Assembly (NCBI GenBank): GCA_963920665.1
Contig: OY987265.1
Location: 28,029,001-28,093,000, forward strand
Direction of reading: 5' to 3'
Length of the DNA: 64,000 bases
Source of the DNA: Straminergon stramineum
Lineage: Eukaryota; Streptophyta; Bryopsida; Hypnales; Calliergonaceae
Position numbers and translations under genes: made by a program. The notes beneath the pieces were generated by a model. That model was given only the letters and a program-made list of their open reading frames with translations. It searched no databases and was not told where the DNA came from. This document shows positions 22,428 through 35,028 of this stretch, one piece after another (position 1 is the first letter of the stretch; the number at the start of each line of letters is the position of its first letter).

Positions 22428-25337
22428 ATGGCTAGTCGAGGTGAGGGGAGGAGGACTACCGTTAACGATACAAGGAGAGCCACGAAGGAGTGGGACCCTT
22501 GGTTGGTTGTAGACATTGACCGTCAATTTGCGGGAAACACACGAACATGTGTTTTCTGTGGGTGGACCTCCGTATTTGTACGAAAGCGGGCATTTTGTCA
22601 CTTTGGGTTTGGCGGCAAGACTGCATCGGAGCGATGTAAGAAAATCCCATGGGCAGTATTGCAAAAGTTCAGGACTTGTGGTGGGGTTGTTCCAAAGGAA
22701 ATGAGCTTTGAACAAATGCATGAGGAGGTTCCAGAATTTGATGTTGTAGACGAGACTGTGGTTGAGCCTATGTTGGAGGGGGATAGGGAGAGGTCAAAGG
22801 AGCCTAGTGCTACGAATGAACCAATGCTCCCTATTACAGATTCAGGAGATTCCACTCCTCAAACAATTTTGAGAAGGAGGAATAACCCTTCCATTTCTAG
22901 GCAAACTAGCATGGATGAGGCATTACAAAGTAGCATGAGAGCAAAGTTAGATACCATGTGGGCTTCCTTTTTTTATGAGGCTAGCATCGCGTTCAATGTT
23001 GCGCGCCATCCTGCCTTTGTGAAAGCAGTGAAAGAGACAGCGCCATCAGGACTACGATACCAACTGCCCTCATACAATGCTTTGCGTACAAGAATGATAG
23101 AGCCAAAGAAAGAAAGTGTTTCTAAAATGGTCACTGAGCGAACAAAGCACTCTATCGAACTTTATGGAGTGACTATTTGTTCGGATGGTTGGTCTGATAC
23201 TAATAGCCGTCCATTACTAAATTTAATGCTCGTGTGTCCTGCGGGGGATGTGTTTCTTGGATCGGTGGACACCACGGGGGAGAAGAAGGACATTGCGTAC
23301 ACAACCAATATGATGGCGCAATACATAGAAGAGGTTGGCCCCCAAAACATTGTCCAACTATGTACGGACAATGCTGCTGTCATGACGGGGACTTTGAAGG
23401 CATTACAAGAGAAATATCCTCACATGTATACCCAAGGATTCGCAGCACACATTTTGGACTTGCTTTTGGAAGACTGGGCAAAGGATGTCAAGGTGACGAG
23501 AATAGTACGACGTTGTACGCAGATAGTAAAATACATCAAGAGGTACCATTCCACATTGGCTCTCTTTCGAAAGTACTCCCCGGACAAGGCATTGCGAATG
23601 CCTTCTCAAACACGCTTTGCAGTGAACTTCCTCATGATATGATGTGTGGTGGAGTGCAAGTCAGCATTGATGGATGAGACATATGTGCAATTTGAGGCTA
23701 GTTTGGAACGTCGCCAAAATGGAGATGTATTGAGTGCGTGAGCCCGTATAGCGCGGAATGACATTCATGCGGAATCTTTTTGGGTGGAGTGTGAGAATTT
23801 TTTGCACATGGTGGAGCCCGTCATTATTGCTCTCCGAGTGTTTGATGGGAAAGCCCCGGCAATGCCTAAGGCTTGGTTGGTTATGAAGACTCTTCAAGAG
23901 CACGTGTGGAGCTTGAGAAACAAACCATTTTTTTTGAATGATGAAACTGCAACGAAGTTTGAGACGCAATTCGAGGCTCGTTGGAAATTGATGCTCACAG
24001 ACCTACACTATGCAGGGGCACTCTTAAATCCTTTCTTGATTGAAGTAGGAACCCTTCGTAACGACGGTGTGGCCAAAAGAGCCTTAAATCGGGTGCTTCG
24101 AAAAATGAGCGAGTCATTGGGATTATCATACATGGAGGCATTGCAGGAGCTCACGCAGTTCGAAGAGAAGACAGGTCCTTTTGACCCCTTAGAAGAGGCT
24201 CCTGATATTACACAATGTAAACTAATGCCTCATCAATGGTGGAATCTTGTGGGTGCTAATGTTCTCCCAAAAATTGCAATGAGAGTTCTATCTTTGACGT
24301 GCTCAGCATCATCATGTGAAAGGAATTGGAGCATGTATTCGTTTGTGCACAATAAAGTGCGAAATCGCCTAACCACATCCAAGGCGGAAGCATTGGTGTA
24401 TATCTACACCAATAGTAAACTTGAACATGAGAAACGTGGACGCAATCCTACAATGTTCTACGAAAAGTACCTTATGGATGGAAATACCTCGAAAGAGAAT
24501 GAGGAGCCATTAGGTACAGGATCATCAGGGGATGGCGACCCAGTTAGAAGGGCTCGAGATAATGAGAACATTAGGCTGGTAGAAGAGCGTCTACGTGGAA
24601 ATATTTGGACACGACTGATTCGTAGTGAAAAGAGTCCTCCATGGAGACACAACTATGGAAATACATTTACAACTGAGAATAATACGTACTACTCTGAGGA
24701 GGAGGAGATTCAACGTGCACCACGAAGGCCCCCGCAACCCTACGTCTCTGCTAGGGATAGGAATGTACCTCCTCCAATAAATTCATCACCAACTCGGGCA
24801 AGTAGTCCCGACAACCCCAATGAAGGCATACATAGTCCGATGCCTATAAGAGCTGAGGAAGCAAGATCTCCAAATGTCGTAGATCAAGGTTCTACAAGGG
24901 TAATGAACCTACGAAGTGCCGCTCGAGTTGCTGAGGTAAATGAAAGGCAAAAGGAGGCAACACCGCCAACACACGTCGAAGATGTTGTGCTTACAAGCGT
25001 TCCACTTTCTCCATTACGAAGCCCCTTAAGAACAGAAAATGTGGAATATGATTCAGACTTGCCCTTGCAAGCTGTTATGAACCGGAATCGTACGGTGCCC
25101 TTAAGTGGAGGAGGAAACGCAAACAATGCTAGGGCGACTAGGTCTATACCATCCCATGCAACTAGGCTGCCCTTGCATAATAGTCCTCTTAGGACAGTTG
25201 ATAATGAAGGCCATGCTTCAGCTCCACAACCCACTCAACCCTCCTCTATTTCTGGCCCTGGAGAATCATCCTTGCTCGTGCGTGAAGGCACAAGAGGACA
25301 GAAAAAGCGATTGAGGAAGACGCAAGAGAGGCTATAA
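22428..25337 (+). pseudogene. hAT-superfamily transposase with two in-frame TGA codons
   Basis: A single frame of 970 codons, broken only by TGA at 23640-23642 and 23739-23741. A BED-like zinc finger is at the N-terminus (C41, C44, H58, C70 in CVFCG and FCHFGFGGKTASERC). The DUF659 transposase core follows, with CSDGWSD and LCTDNAA motifs (about residues 240-310). The hAT C-terminal dimerisation region has SASSCERNWSMYSFVHNKVRNR (about 620-645; motif core SSCERNWS). A long low-complexity tail rich in Pro, Arg and Ser follows. The enzyme would cut and paste hAT elements in the nucleus. hAT termini occur at 26888-26993, 36847 and 53263-53625, but whether this enzyme served them is inference. 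The second TGA sits in LSA.ARIAR, where CGA is a likely ancestor. Confidence 0.85.
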
Positions 25338-25379
25338 AGAAATCCCAAACGATAGAACCATATTGTCCAAAGATTCATC

Positions 25380-25694
25380 ATGGGTGAAGCCAATTTGAAT
25401 CAAAACATCGGGCAATCCAGTAGAGGCGGACGACATCCTGCATCCAACCTTGATGGAACAAGAGATGCATTGAGGTTGACTAAACGATTGGTGCAAACTA
25501 GTGGCGATGGCGTTGTGGATACTGAAGTGCGGAACGTGAACTCAGAGGTAGAACATGAAGTGCAAAATGAACGAGTACGAAGGGAAGACGACGAGAATGA
25601 TAATCGTGATGATAATGATAGGGGGGAGGAGTCGGATGATGATTCTGACCCTGACGCTGATGAGGTGCCTAGTGATTACACATTTTCACCGTAA
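25380..25694 (+). CDS. Acidic tail frame downstream of the hAT transposase
   Basis: A 104-aa frame in phase with the transposase but separated from it by a TAA and a TAG. It is highly acidic at the end (DDENDNRDDNDRGEESDDD). It may be a degenerate extension or 3' exon of the transposase rather than an independent gene. Confidence 0.3.
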   Translation: MGEANLNQNIGQSSRGGRHPASNLDGTRDALRLTKRLVQTSGDGVVDTEVRNVNSEVEHEVQNERVRREDDENDNRDDNDRGEESDDDSDPDADEVPSDYTFSP

Positions 25695-26577
25695 CTTTAT
25701 AAATATAGATTTAGAGGTAGTGAAGTGGTAATGTAATGCTTTTGCATAATTTTGGTGTGTTGAAGTTTTCTAGCTTAAGTTCATAGGCAAATAGCCTATA
25801 GATGAGTTTTGTGTAGTATCTACTTTAGTATGAAAGCATGATAGTGTTAGAATTACAAAGTTTTGTTCAATGTCTTTAGTGTGGACTTCTACAGGTATAG
25901 ACGTGGAGATCTTAAAAAAGTTCATGGAAGTACAATTGAAGTAGAAGTTCATTTATAAGATTGGGTCACTACTCTATTAGTGTGTACAACTTATAAATAC
26001 AGTAATACTAATTATCCTTACTTTTTTCTTGTTTTTGTATCTATTTTTGGTGTAATTATTATATCCAATTGCGATATTGGCTTCTACACTTCAATAGGAG
26101 TAGAAAATTTGAATTAGAAATTCCCAACCATATGTAATAAAAACATGTAGAACTCGGAGGCTCCTATGAATGAGTGAATGACCACAGAATGTGAAATACT
26201 TAATTTAAGGCTTAGGAGAATGCAATGGCACATGGAAACTGAAGGATCCTAAATTGTGAGCAAGATTGAAATGGTTGTTATATCCATGTTTGCAATTGCA
26301 ACGGCACACGAGGTTGCTCTTAACCTTTAACGGATGGACTAGTGAGTATGAAAATCATCTCCAATGGAACTTTGTGATGTGATGTACTTGCCTTTCCCCT
26401 CACAAAAATACTCATTTCCGGTATGAGGACTCAGTAAGATCTCTCTTTTGTGAATTGGGACCCAATTTTCAAAGATGGACAATTGCATTTATGTCGTATA
26501 TTAGAAGTTCTTATCATCCATGGAACAAAAGAAATTCCTTGCATATGGGATAAAGCCAAGATCACCCTTTTCCTTAC
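25695..26577. other. Non-coding AT-rich stretch
   Basis: 3' flank of the hAT gene. No gene or repeat recognised. Confidence 0.6.
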
Positions 26578-26783
26578 ACCCGCGGTCGCCTTTACACCCT
26601 TAGTCGCCCTGAGTTGGACCCGCAGTCGCCCTGAGTTGGACCCGCAGTCGCCCTGGATTTTGGACCCGCAGTCGCCCTCATTTTGGGACCTGCGGTCGCC
26701 CTGGATTTAGGACCCGCAGTCGCCCTCATTCTGGTACCCGCGGTCACCCCACCTTACCCGCACGCGCCCCACCCGCAGTCGCC
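26578..26783 (+). repeat. GC-rich two-word array with 24-base spacing
   Basis: Ten words: clear ACCCGCAGTCGCC-type starts at 26578, 26618, 26640, 26664, 26688, 26712, 26736 and 26771, an ACCCGCACGCGCC word at 26756, and a degenerate word near 26594. The central starts are 24 bases apart, close to two helical turns plus a few bases. The array lies inside the hAT terminal segment that ends at 26993 and points toward the DUF7869-type frame. Confidence 0.85.
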
Positions 26784-26887
26784 TATGGTGACGTGGTCAA
26801 AGCTTTCCACGTTACTGTTGACAACTCGCCACGTAAGATAAAAATTTTGGTTGCCCTGCCCAAAAATCCTAAACCCTAATTTCGCGC

Positions 26888-26993
26888 TCGTCAAATTTGT
26901 CTCGTATATGGGACACTCGTCTTATACGACATGCGACATCAGACGAACAACTCGACACCCAAACCCGAAAACACGTTCGACAGAACAACCCTG
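26888..26993 (-). mobile_element. hAT element terminus (left-end type)
   Basis: The reverse complement begins CAGGGTTGTTCTGTCGAAC and matches the left end of the complete element at 53263-53625 over about 100 bases (GGTGTCGAGTTGTTCGTCTG, GTCGTATAAGACGAGTGTC). The element extends toward lower coordinates and includes the array at 26578-26783. Its other end was not found. The next eight bases, AATGAAAG, would be the target site, inside a DUF7869-type gene. Confidence 0.7.
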
Positions 26994-27007
26994 AATGAAA
27001 GGGTCAG

Positions 27008-28879
27008 ATGGCAAAAATCAACGAAGTGAATGTGGCTTTCGGACTGAAGGAGGTTTCAACATCGAACTTGAGCAAGATCAGGTCTACTAAGTTCCCTGAG
27101 TATGATGTAAAGCAACCCGGAGACAACTTTGCTCGATGCGCTGGTTGTGACAAATTACGTGAGCTCGTGAAGGGTGCTGTTTCTGGGTCTGAAAGTGCTC
27201 TGTTGTGGTCGACGAGGCTGGACAAGCACCTTGCCAAGGCTCGCGCGCATAGGGAGCACTATTATGCAAACCGATATTGGTCTCAAACATCTCCACATGA
27301 ATGTCTTACAATCATGCATGACAAGATGGATCATGCAAAAACAGCTTCTCCTGTCTTTTCCCATTAAAGTAAGGACCTTGATGGTTTAACGAAGTTGCCT
27401 GTGTCCGTCACTAGCATGATTGCACATGGTCATGCTGATGTCCGCTATGCACATTATGGTTTGGATCTCTTTAAGCATGATTCAAATTACACCATTGGGT
27501 CAATGGCAAAGTTGTTGCGAGACCTTGAAGAAGCACTGAAGTCATCTTCAAGGAAGTTGTTTGAAAATGCAGGGGCGACATCTTTGTTTAGAGCAGTGCT
27601 CAAGGATAAGGAAATGTGTCTAGCATCACTACCCCCGCCACCAGAACCTTTACTTCCAGCAATGCCATTACTGCCTATTCTGAACGTGCAAATGGACAAT
27701 GCCACCGGGGACAACAAAAATAGATATGTATATTGTTTTTGGTCTCTACTAGTCGCGAATAAGATCTTTCGTGAAGTGTATGTGAGTTTCATGATTGGTG
27801 GTCATACTCATGACGGCATAGATGCTTTGTTTCGGAGATGGAGTATGCTTTTGAAGAAGGAGAGTTTTCCGACTGTCCCTGCACTCATGAAGTCGTTCAT
27901 GGATGTAGAATCCATTCCTACTATTCCACATCTAATTGAAGAGGTGCCCGATTTCAAGGGGTTCATTGCTGGTTCATTTATTGATGGTGACGATATTCTA
28001 ATTGGGCACACAAAGCCACAACAAGTGAAGTTCTACCTAGATTCAGATGGAATTCCGGTCATGAAGTACAAGTTGAAGTGCACTGATGCAGATTGGAAAG
28101 GGAAAAATGGTAGGCCCATTAAGTTGTGGAAAGAAGATGATGAAGGGCAAAGTCAGTGGCCCCGTGGCGTACCGATGCCAGTACAACCTATGGAAATGAA
28201 AGGCACCAATGACATTGTGAAAGGTATATCTGGATTTGAGAAGTACTGGGATAACTTGTGTAATGCAGATGTTACTGAAGAATACCGAAGGCGGTATGAG
28301 CATTTGGTTCACTATTGGCGTAATGTGAGGGTAGCAATGCAAGAACCGTTACCAAGCTCTACAGTTTTGCGGGACGGTTTTTGGCCCAAAACACGTGTTC
28401 AACGAACACGAGTGGATCAATTAGGGGATGATGGCGAGGACCGTGAAGAGTTTGCGGAGGATGAAGCGTACGTTGGGCCTCGATCTGGTCGTCCAGAACC
28501 ATCATTTAGGGTGGGGCGTGATTTGTACAATAGGTACTTTGTTGCAGTTCGCCCCGCGGATGGTGACAGTCGACCTGTTTGGATTGCAAGGGCATTGTCA
28601 AATCCAAATAGTAATCCAGAGAAACCGAATTGCATTCTCATTCAGTATTTCCGTCCAACATCAAGAAGTAGGGAAGTTCAAGACAACTACACTGGATGGG
28701 ACAACGATAGAGGTTTGCGTTGGAAGGTCGATGAAACTGAGCCGCCGGTTTGGGAGCATACAAACGCTCTAATGACAGCATGGAGTTCTACTATAAGGAA
28801 GGACACCATCCATTGCTTGATCAAGATTCCGGCTGTTCAAATTGAAGTCATCAACCAGAGTCTCGCATCGTACACTTGA
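27008..28879 (+). pseudogene. 3' half of a DUF7869-type gene with one in-frame TAA
   Basis: A frame of 624 codons broken only by TAA at 27365-27367. It starts at MAKINEV, which in the related loci at 29.7 and 55.8 kb is internal, so the 5' half is missing and replaced by a hAT terminus 15 bases upstream. Motifs include CAGCDKLREL, a basic VTSMIAHGHADVRYAHYG stretch, MDNATGDNKNRY, FMIGGHTHDGIDALF and the IEEVPDFKGFI region. The Asp residues and HTH.ID pattern suggest an RNase H-like or DDE-like nuclease fold, as I recall for DUF7869 proteins. The C-terminal part (FVAVRPADGDSRPVWIARAL) resembles a small chromatin-reader-like fold. The original product may be transposon-related. As it stands it is a broken, chimeric locus, and the family name was recalled without a search. 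Confidence 0.65.
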
Positions 28880-29677
28880 TAACCAAAGATATGGATGTGT
28901 ATATGTACTACACATTTTGTAATAATGTAGTAGCACATCGTCATTATTCGTGTAGTAATTGGAATTTAAATTTTATAGTACATGAAATAGGGTTCACTTG
29001 ATTGATTTTATATTATTGTTTGGTATTGCATATATGTTAGCAAGAATATATTATGCATGTATAGAACAATTGCAAGTACATATAGTATTATTATATGTAT
29101 TTTCTTATGGTGTTTGATATTCAATATTATTCAATGAACTTATTTAGATAATTATTGTTGTATATATGTCATTTGAAATTGTACATCCATTTCGACCAAA
29201 AAGATAGTGGGTATACCCACCTTTTATTTTGTTAACATGTAAAGCACTTGTCACATTTTGGGTAGGGGTTGGGTTGGTTGTTACAACTTTCCTACCTGCG
29301 AATCTCACTTAGCAGCACCAAGTCATGTGTACAGATCGTGCGCTCAGACGAATTCAATATGAATCGAACCCGGACCACTTGAATGACATATACAACTCCT
29401 TACAACCAACCGCAAAGGTCATGACTTGGTGTTTAGTCTAGGACATGAACTTCAATTATATGAATCGGAGTTTTCCTCTCACAATGAACAAAATGTAATG
29501 CGGGGCTTACTAACCCTAAAAACTCTCATTTTAATGGAAATTCTACTTTCGAATTAATAAACTTAACATTTGTCAACCTAAATTGGCTAAAACGAAATCT
29601 CAGTTTTAAGCATCTAAATGGATAACATTATTTTGAGAGAGTCTAAACCTCCCAAAATAATGAATATTGTGTTAACA
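28880..29677. other. Non-coding stretch with a SINE-like segment
   Basis: AT-rich. Near 29330-29430, on the minus strand, a tRNA B-box-like GGTCCGGGTTCGATTC and a weak A-box-like TTTGCGGTTGGTTG suggest an old SINE. No gene seen. Confidence 0.4.
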
Positions 29678-30846
29678 GAGCACTTTCAGACCCAGAAAGA
29701 GCACCCTTCACTAGCTCACGTAATTTGTCACAAACAACACATCAAGCAAAGTTGTCTCCGGGTTGCTTCACATTGTACTTAGAGAACTTAGTAGACTTGA
29801 TCTTGCTCAAGTTTGATGTTGAAACCTCCTTCAGTCTGAAAGCCACATTCACTTCATTGATTTTTGCCATCTAACATTCTGACCCTTCCACTGAAACGTA
29901 GCCAGCAGAATTTTTGACACGATTTTTTCTCCTAATTTGAGCGTGTGGGATTTATGTGGCATGTGATCTGCTTCCTTTTCCAAGATGCACTTCAAAGTTA
30001 TAGACGCTTGTTCCGTATGTTGCCTTGGCTTCAACATTCCCAAATTACCATGGTCCCTGGCTTCCCGACCATCCTTCATGGCATATTTTTGGTAGCGGTA
30101 GAATGTAGACTCTAGAACCCCAGCAATATGCATCGAAGCTCGCATGCACACATCTATCTCATCTATCGTGACCACCCTTCTCCTTCGTGAATCACGATGC
30201 ATCTTCTTGTGAACTTCGGTCTTGAGATACGCTCTATGCTTGAATGTTGAATTCTGGTACATGTGAAGCCGGAAAGCTCGAATCTTCTCTCTTGGAAATG
30301 GTTGGACGCAGTTTTTACTACAACAAACTTTGCTCGACACCATATTGATGGACTCTTGATTGAAGAGGTCTTTCATTTTGATGCATGTCTCGCGCAGCGG
30401 CTTTCGAACAGTACTTGTATATGGCCGGCTACTCTTCGATGACGGTGGATTTGCACGAATCGCTTGGAGATGGTTGTAATTATCCCTGATAGCATGGTCA
30501 TATAGACTTGCCCCACAACAGTGGACAAGCTTAATATCCTAGGCTACTAAAGCACATACCCGCTCCTGGGGGATGTCTACTTCAGAATGAGTCTTTGAGA
30601 TGTGGATTGCCACATGAGTGTCCCCAAGGGAACCATCGGCACCGAGGACTAGATCCGAGTTCTTACTGTGGCAAATGCCTTCACCAACAAGAGTTCCCGC
30701 ATTGTTGTATAGAGTAACAATACTTGTATTTCAACATCATCTTGGGAATCCTTCGCACTCTGGTATGTCAACCTCCATTTCGTCTTGCCCTTGCACTTCA
30801 TCATTAGACCAGACAATACTCTCGAAGGGGATGTCTTCGCAACTCA
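29678..30846 (-). pseudogene. 5' half of a DUF7869-type gene, copy 1, with stops and a frameshift
   Basis: Starts near MSCEDIPFESIVW (minus strand, 30846) and aligns with copy 2 (56997 down). Compared with copy 2, CGA became TGA and TGG became TGA side by side near residue 37, and TGG became TAG in ALVAWDIK. Downstream is an open stretch (29849-30376) with KVCCSKNCVQPF and MRASMHIAGVLESTFYR. An extra 8 bases before MAKINEV shift the frame. The homology stops after SGSESAL, where unrelated DNA begins. It cannot encode a full product. Confidence 0.65.
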
Positions 30847-30943
30847 TTTCACCTATACCTGTCCATATGAATAATATGGTACCAAGTTATACAAGAATGT
30901 TCTCGAATGAAACAAACACAATAAGGTATTCAAATTGACTGTA

Positions 30944-31873
30944 ATAGGTCGAGTCAACCTAAATAGGAAACATTGAAAAGTACATGAAAAGGTCTAAAAA
31001 CGAAAGTCTCCAAGTTATATTCAGATCTCTTAAGCTAGACAAATCAATAAATTTGGTTAGATCGACTCGACCTAATCTGTACAATGTCCAAATCATTACA
31101 CAGACAATAAAAATAGTAGATCATTGTAAATTTGTTTAAGTATCTACAACCCATATTCATTAATAACATGATTGACACATCTGTGATTTATCCGGAATGT
31201 GTCAATTACAAATGGTTTTGTTCATTGGTTGAAAGCGACGTGAAGTTTAGGTTGGCTCGACCTAAAAGTGCACACTCAGACGTTGAGAACTCCGTCTTTG
31301 ATAGACATGAAGATTCTCGTTAGTTGCAATTACCAACTATTCAATGACATCAATTAAATCGATAAAACAAGTTAGGTCGACTCGACCTAATCTATACAAT
31401 GTTGGAATCAATACCCAGCTAATAAAAACAGTACGATGCTTGAAAATTCTAACAATATGTTGAACACAATATTCAATAACAACATGATTGACACATCTCT
31501 AATTTATCCAGATTGTTTCAATTTTAAAATGGTTTAGGTCCTTGGTTGCACACGAAGAGAACTTTACATTGGCTCGACCTAAAAGCACAGACGTAGTTAA
31601 TAAGGACTCTGACTTTGATGAACATTAGGATTCTCGTTTTTGCAAATAAAGAAATTAATTCTATAGAGCAGGTTAGGTCGACTCGACCTAATCTGCACAA
31701 CGTTCATATGGAGATCTGAATAATAAATAGAGAATACCATATCTGTCAACTTCAAGTGAATTTATAGTTAAAGTAGCAATTTTTGTCTTCGTCCATTTCA
31801 AGTTGACTCAACCTAAACTATATATATGAATGGAACTGTTCTAATGTGGTCATTTAGGTCGACTCGACCTAAA
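30944..31873. repeat. Cluster of palindromic TTAGGTCGACTCGACCTAA motifs, copy 1
   Basis: Exact or near-exact copies at 31057-31075, 31372-31390, 31673-31691 and 31854-31872, with degenerate ones at 30944, 31247, 31563 and 31800. Each unit is an inverted repeat AGGTCGA-C-TCGACCT. They lie upstream of the DUF7869-type 5' gene half, possibly in its leader intron. Confidence 0.8.
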
Positions 31874-34800
31874 GATCCTGGAATATCCGGAATACCTAGT
31901 ATTACTTCATTCTGTCCAAGTGTCCGCATTTTTTGGCGGTTTTATCGGGGCTATGGAAGACAAAGCTACTCACTCCAGTTTCAAATCCGAAAACTGCAAC
32001 AATGATACAGAAAGTCCAGTAGTCGTCGATTCAATGCAAAATAACATCGACATATAACACAACGAAGAAACAGATGAACATTTCATTGTGATAGATTACT
32101 CACTTTGAGAAATGAAATCCTGGAATGAATTGACTGAAAATCTCAATGCAGACTACAAAAGTGTCCATAGAACCTTACTCGAAACGCTGAACTCTACCTT
32201 CACGCAGTTGTTTACAGTTTACACCTACAATCCGCAGGAAATGTAGCAAGCAACCTTCAGAAAATGGAACCAAATTGAATCGAAAGGAACAAACTACATG
32301 CGGAGGAGCAAATAGAAATAAAAAATGAGAGAAAGAATACCCTAACCCAGACATGCATGGAAGTAGACGACTTCTTGGCGGGAAAAAAGAAGCGGCAAGT
32401 GAAGAAATGAAGTTCGAATTCTTCGGCGCCTAGCTGTCAATATCGCTTGTTTACTATAAAATCCAATGCGTCGTTGACTTTTTTATTTATAAAAAGGCAT
32501 GGACAGCTATTATCTATTTAAAAATCTATTACCCTCTTTCCGGTCAACAATGTTATAGAGATTCATTTTCTATTTCGAAGAAAGTCCTTTTCGTTTTATT
32601 AGTTCCACGAAGTCCCTCTCATTAATATAATCAGTGGGACCTTCTTATTACTTTAGGCAACAATACTTTAGGATATACTCAATGCTTATTTTAAGGCAGC
32701 ATGGATTGCACATGGTACTTAAAGTAGAGGAGTCTATTATGAATTTTTGTCATTACCCGGGGAAAAAAAACATTTTCGTCTCATGTATATATTCCATTCC
32801 TCTTACCATTACAGTAGGAAGTCCAAATCTTTTTTAAACTAGAAATATGTTGGGACCACAACTCCATGGAATCCAACGCTACTTTTTCACTATTACATGT
32901 ACCTTTTACAATTTGATTTTGAGTTTTTTTAGTAACAATTATAGATATAGTTCAAGGGTTTGGGATTTAGGGTTTAGGGTTTAGAGTGGTTGGGTTTAGG
33001 GTTTAGGGTTCAAGGGTCTAGGGGTGCAGGGTTCAGGGTTCGTGGGTTTTTAGGTTAAGAATAGACATTTTTTTCTTACAACTCTTAAGTCAAATTTACG
33101 ACGTGGATGAATACATTTTGTTTTAGTGGAGTGGAGTCTTCTCCATGTAAATTTGGAAACTAAATACACAAATTGTGAATGATCCTCATTCCTATCATTG
33201 AAAATATTTAAACCTGGAAAAATCTAGTAGTGCCTACTATTTGGAATTCGTTTTGTTTGTAATATGAAGTATTCAAATTCGTATCTTAAGGTGATCATAG
33301 AATAGTAACACGTTGAAGTTCTAAAAACATAAATAGTACCTTACAGAGTTTTAGAACAGGTTAAGAGCAATATTCATGTTTTCAAAATATATTATGAAGA
33401 TTCCTAAGAAGTGAAAGATGACCACACATACACTCTTATCATAGAGACTATTCTTATAGGTAACATATAGTTTTTGCAAACAGATATTAGGCTAGAAAAA
33501 AATTTATGAATTACTAATAATTAAATCACAAATGAAGTGATTATTTTAAAGCTATTTGAAAATGTGTTACATATTTAAATCCTGTTTCATGAAAGGGAAA
33601 TGAACATGAAATTCATGTGTTCAACGATTGTGGGTAGTTATATTCTCTTATGCCAATTAAAAAAAGAGTTGGAAGCAATTAAGCAATAACTGTTTACATA
33701 TTGGGACATCGCAATTCTACATTTTTTAATTTATGTCCACTAGTGTAAACTTTGCACTCTTCGTAATGTTTCACTATACACAATGTAAAATGGTGGAAAA
33801 AATAGATTGTAAGTACTATTTATAATTAACGAACACAACTTATAGAAATGTATAATTTCAAGTAGAAAGTGTGAAAGAAAATGACCCAAGACGTTAAAAA
33901 TATTGACAATATCTAAAGGTCCTTCAAAGTTGAAGACTGTAGGTGCTACTCTTTCTTTAAATTATATTGTGAGACAAATGACTTAGGCATCTTCTTTACT
34001 AAAAGAAAAAATGTTTTAGAGGACAAGACATACAATTCATAGGAAAATCTATAGAAAATATGAAATCTACATTTTCAAAATATAGGAATTTCTACAAAGT
34101 TTTAGGAACATTGATGTTGTAGTATATATGTTTAAAAATTACAATAGAATCCTAAACAAAGATGAAGTATAAGCATAGGCACTTAAAAAAATGTAGCTTG
34201 TACATTGAAAAGTTTTTTAGAGAATAGACATTCATGCACACATTCAAATAATGAAGTTCATTTGTAAGTTCAAAATACTAGAATGAGTGAACAATGCTAT
34301 AATATTTGCGGTGAAGGTACAATAATTTGAAATCAAGCAAAGTAAATAACAAAAAATAGCGTGAATGAATTCTGCTGAACATTAAGTTATTTCACATTTT
34401 TATAATGCTAAATAATTAAATTTTATCATGAATTGAGATGCACATACAAAATTAGGCTTCAAAACATTCCAAAATTTGCACAATTGGGAAATGCTTGCTT
34501 ACATACAACAGAACTAGAATTTGTATAACTCACTAACACCCTCTTCTTCATACACTTAGACATGTAAGTGGTTGCATGAGTAACATGTGAATCATGTTTT
34601 TAGAAGCACTATGGCTTTATATTATTGTTTGTTATTGCAAATATGTTAGCAAGACTAGATTCTATATGTACAAAACAATTGCATGTACATATAGAAGGTT
34701 ACATAAGTCTAAGATAACATAAAATGAATCATTGCACTACACTATTGCATTCATTCCATTAGAATCCAATCATTCATGGCTTTAGGTGCCACATATGTAG

Positions 34801-35028
34801 TTATGATGATTTATTGGAAGGACCAATTTGTATTGAGTGCAATATTAGAAAGAAGTAAATGACCAATTGAAATACTTCGATTTGTTTTTGTCTACGGTTT
34901 AGATTTTCTTTAGTTTTTCCTTCGAAAATGTGCCACTCTATATCTTTCTTCTAACTTCATTACTATAATATCTACAAAATTCCTATTTCTCAAATTTGTG
35001 CTTATTGTAAAAATTTACCTTACATTTA
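31874..35028. other. Duplicated non-coding AT-rich DNA, copy 1
   Basis: No gene recognised. A TATA-like element on the minus strand (32484-32493) could begin the transcript of the DUF7869-type gene. A degraded telomere-like patch (GGGTTTAGGGTTTAG) is at about 32957-33056. Mirrored in copy 2. Confidence 0.5.

Larger units (their letters stand above)
29678..35028. repeat. Direct duplication, copy 1
   Basis: About 5.35 kb that recurs in the same orientation at about 55834-61378, with high identity throughout (most lines differ by only a few bases) apart from small indels. It holds a DUF7869-type 5' gene half, a set of palindromic motifs and about 3 kb of AT-rich non-coding DNA. The ends differ slightly between copies and I saw no terminal inverted repeats. 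Confidence 0.9.
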
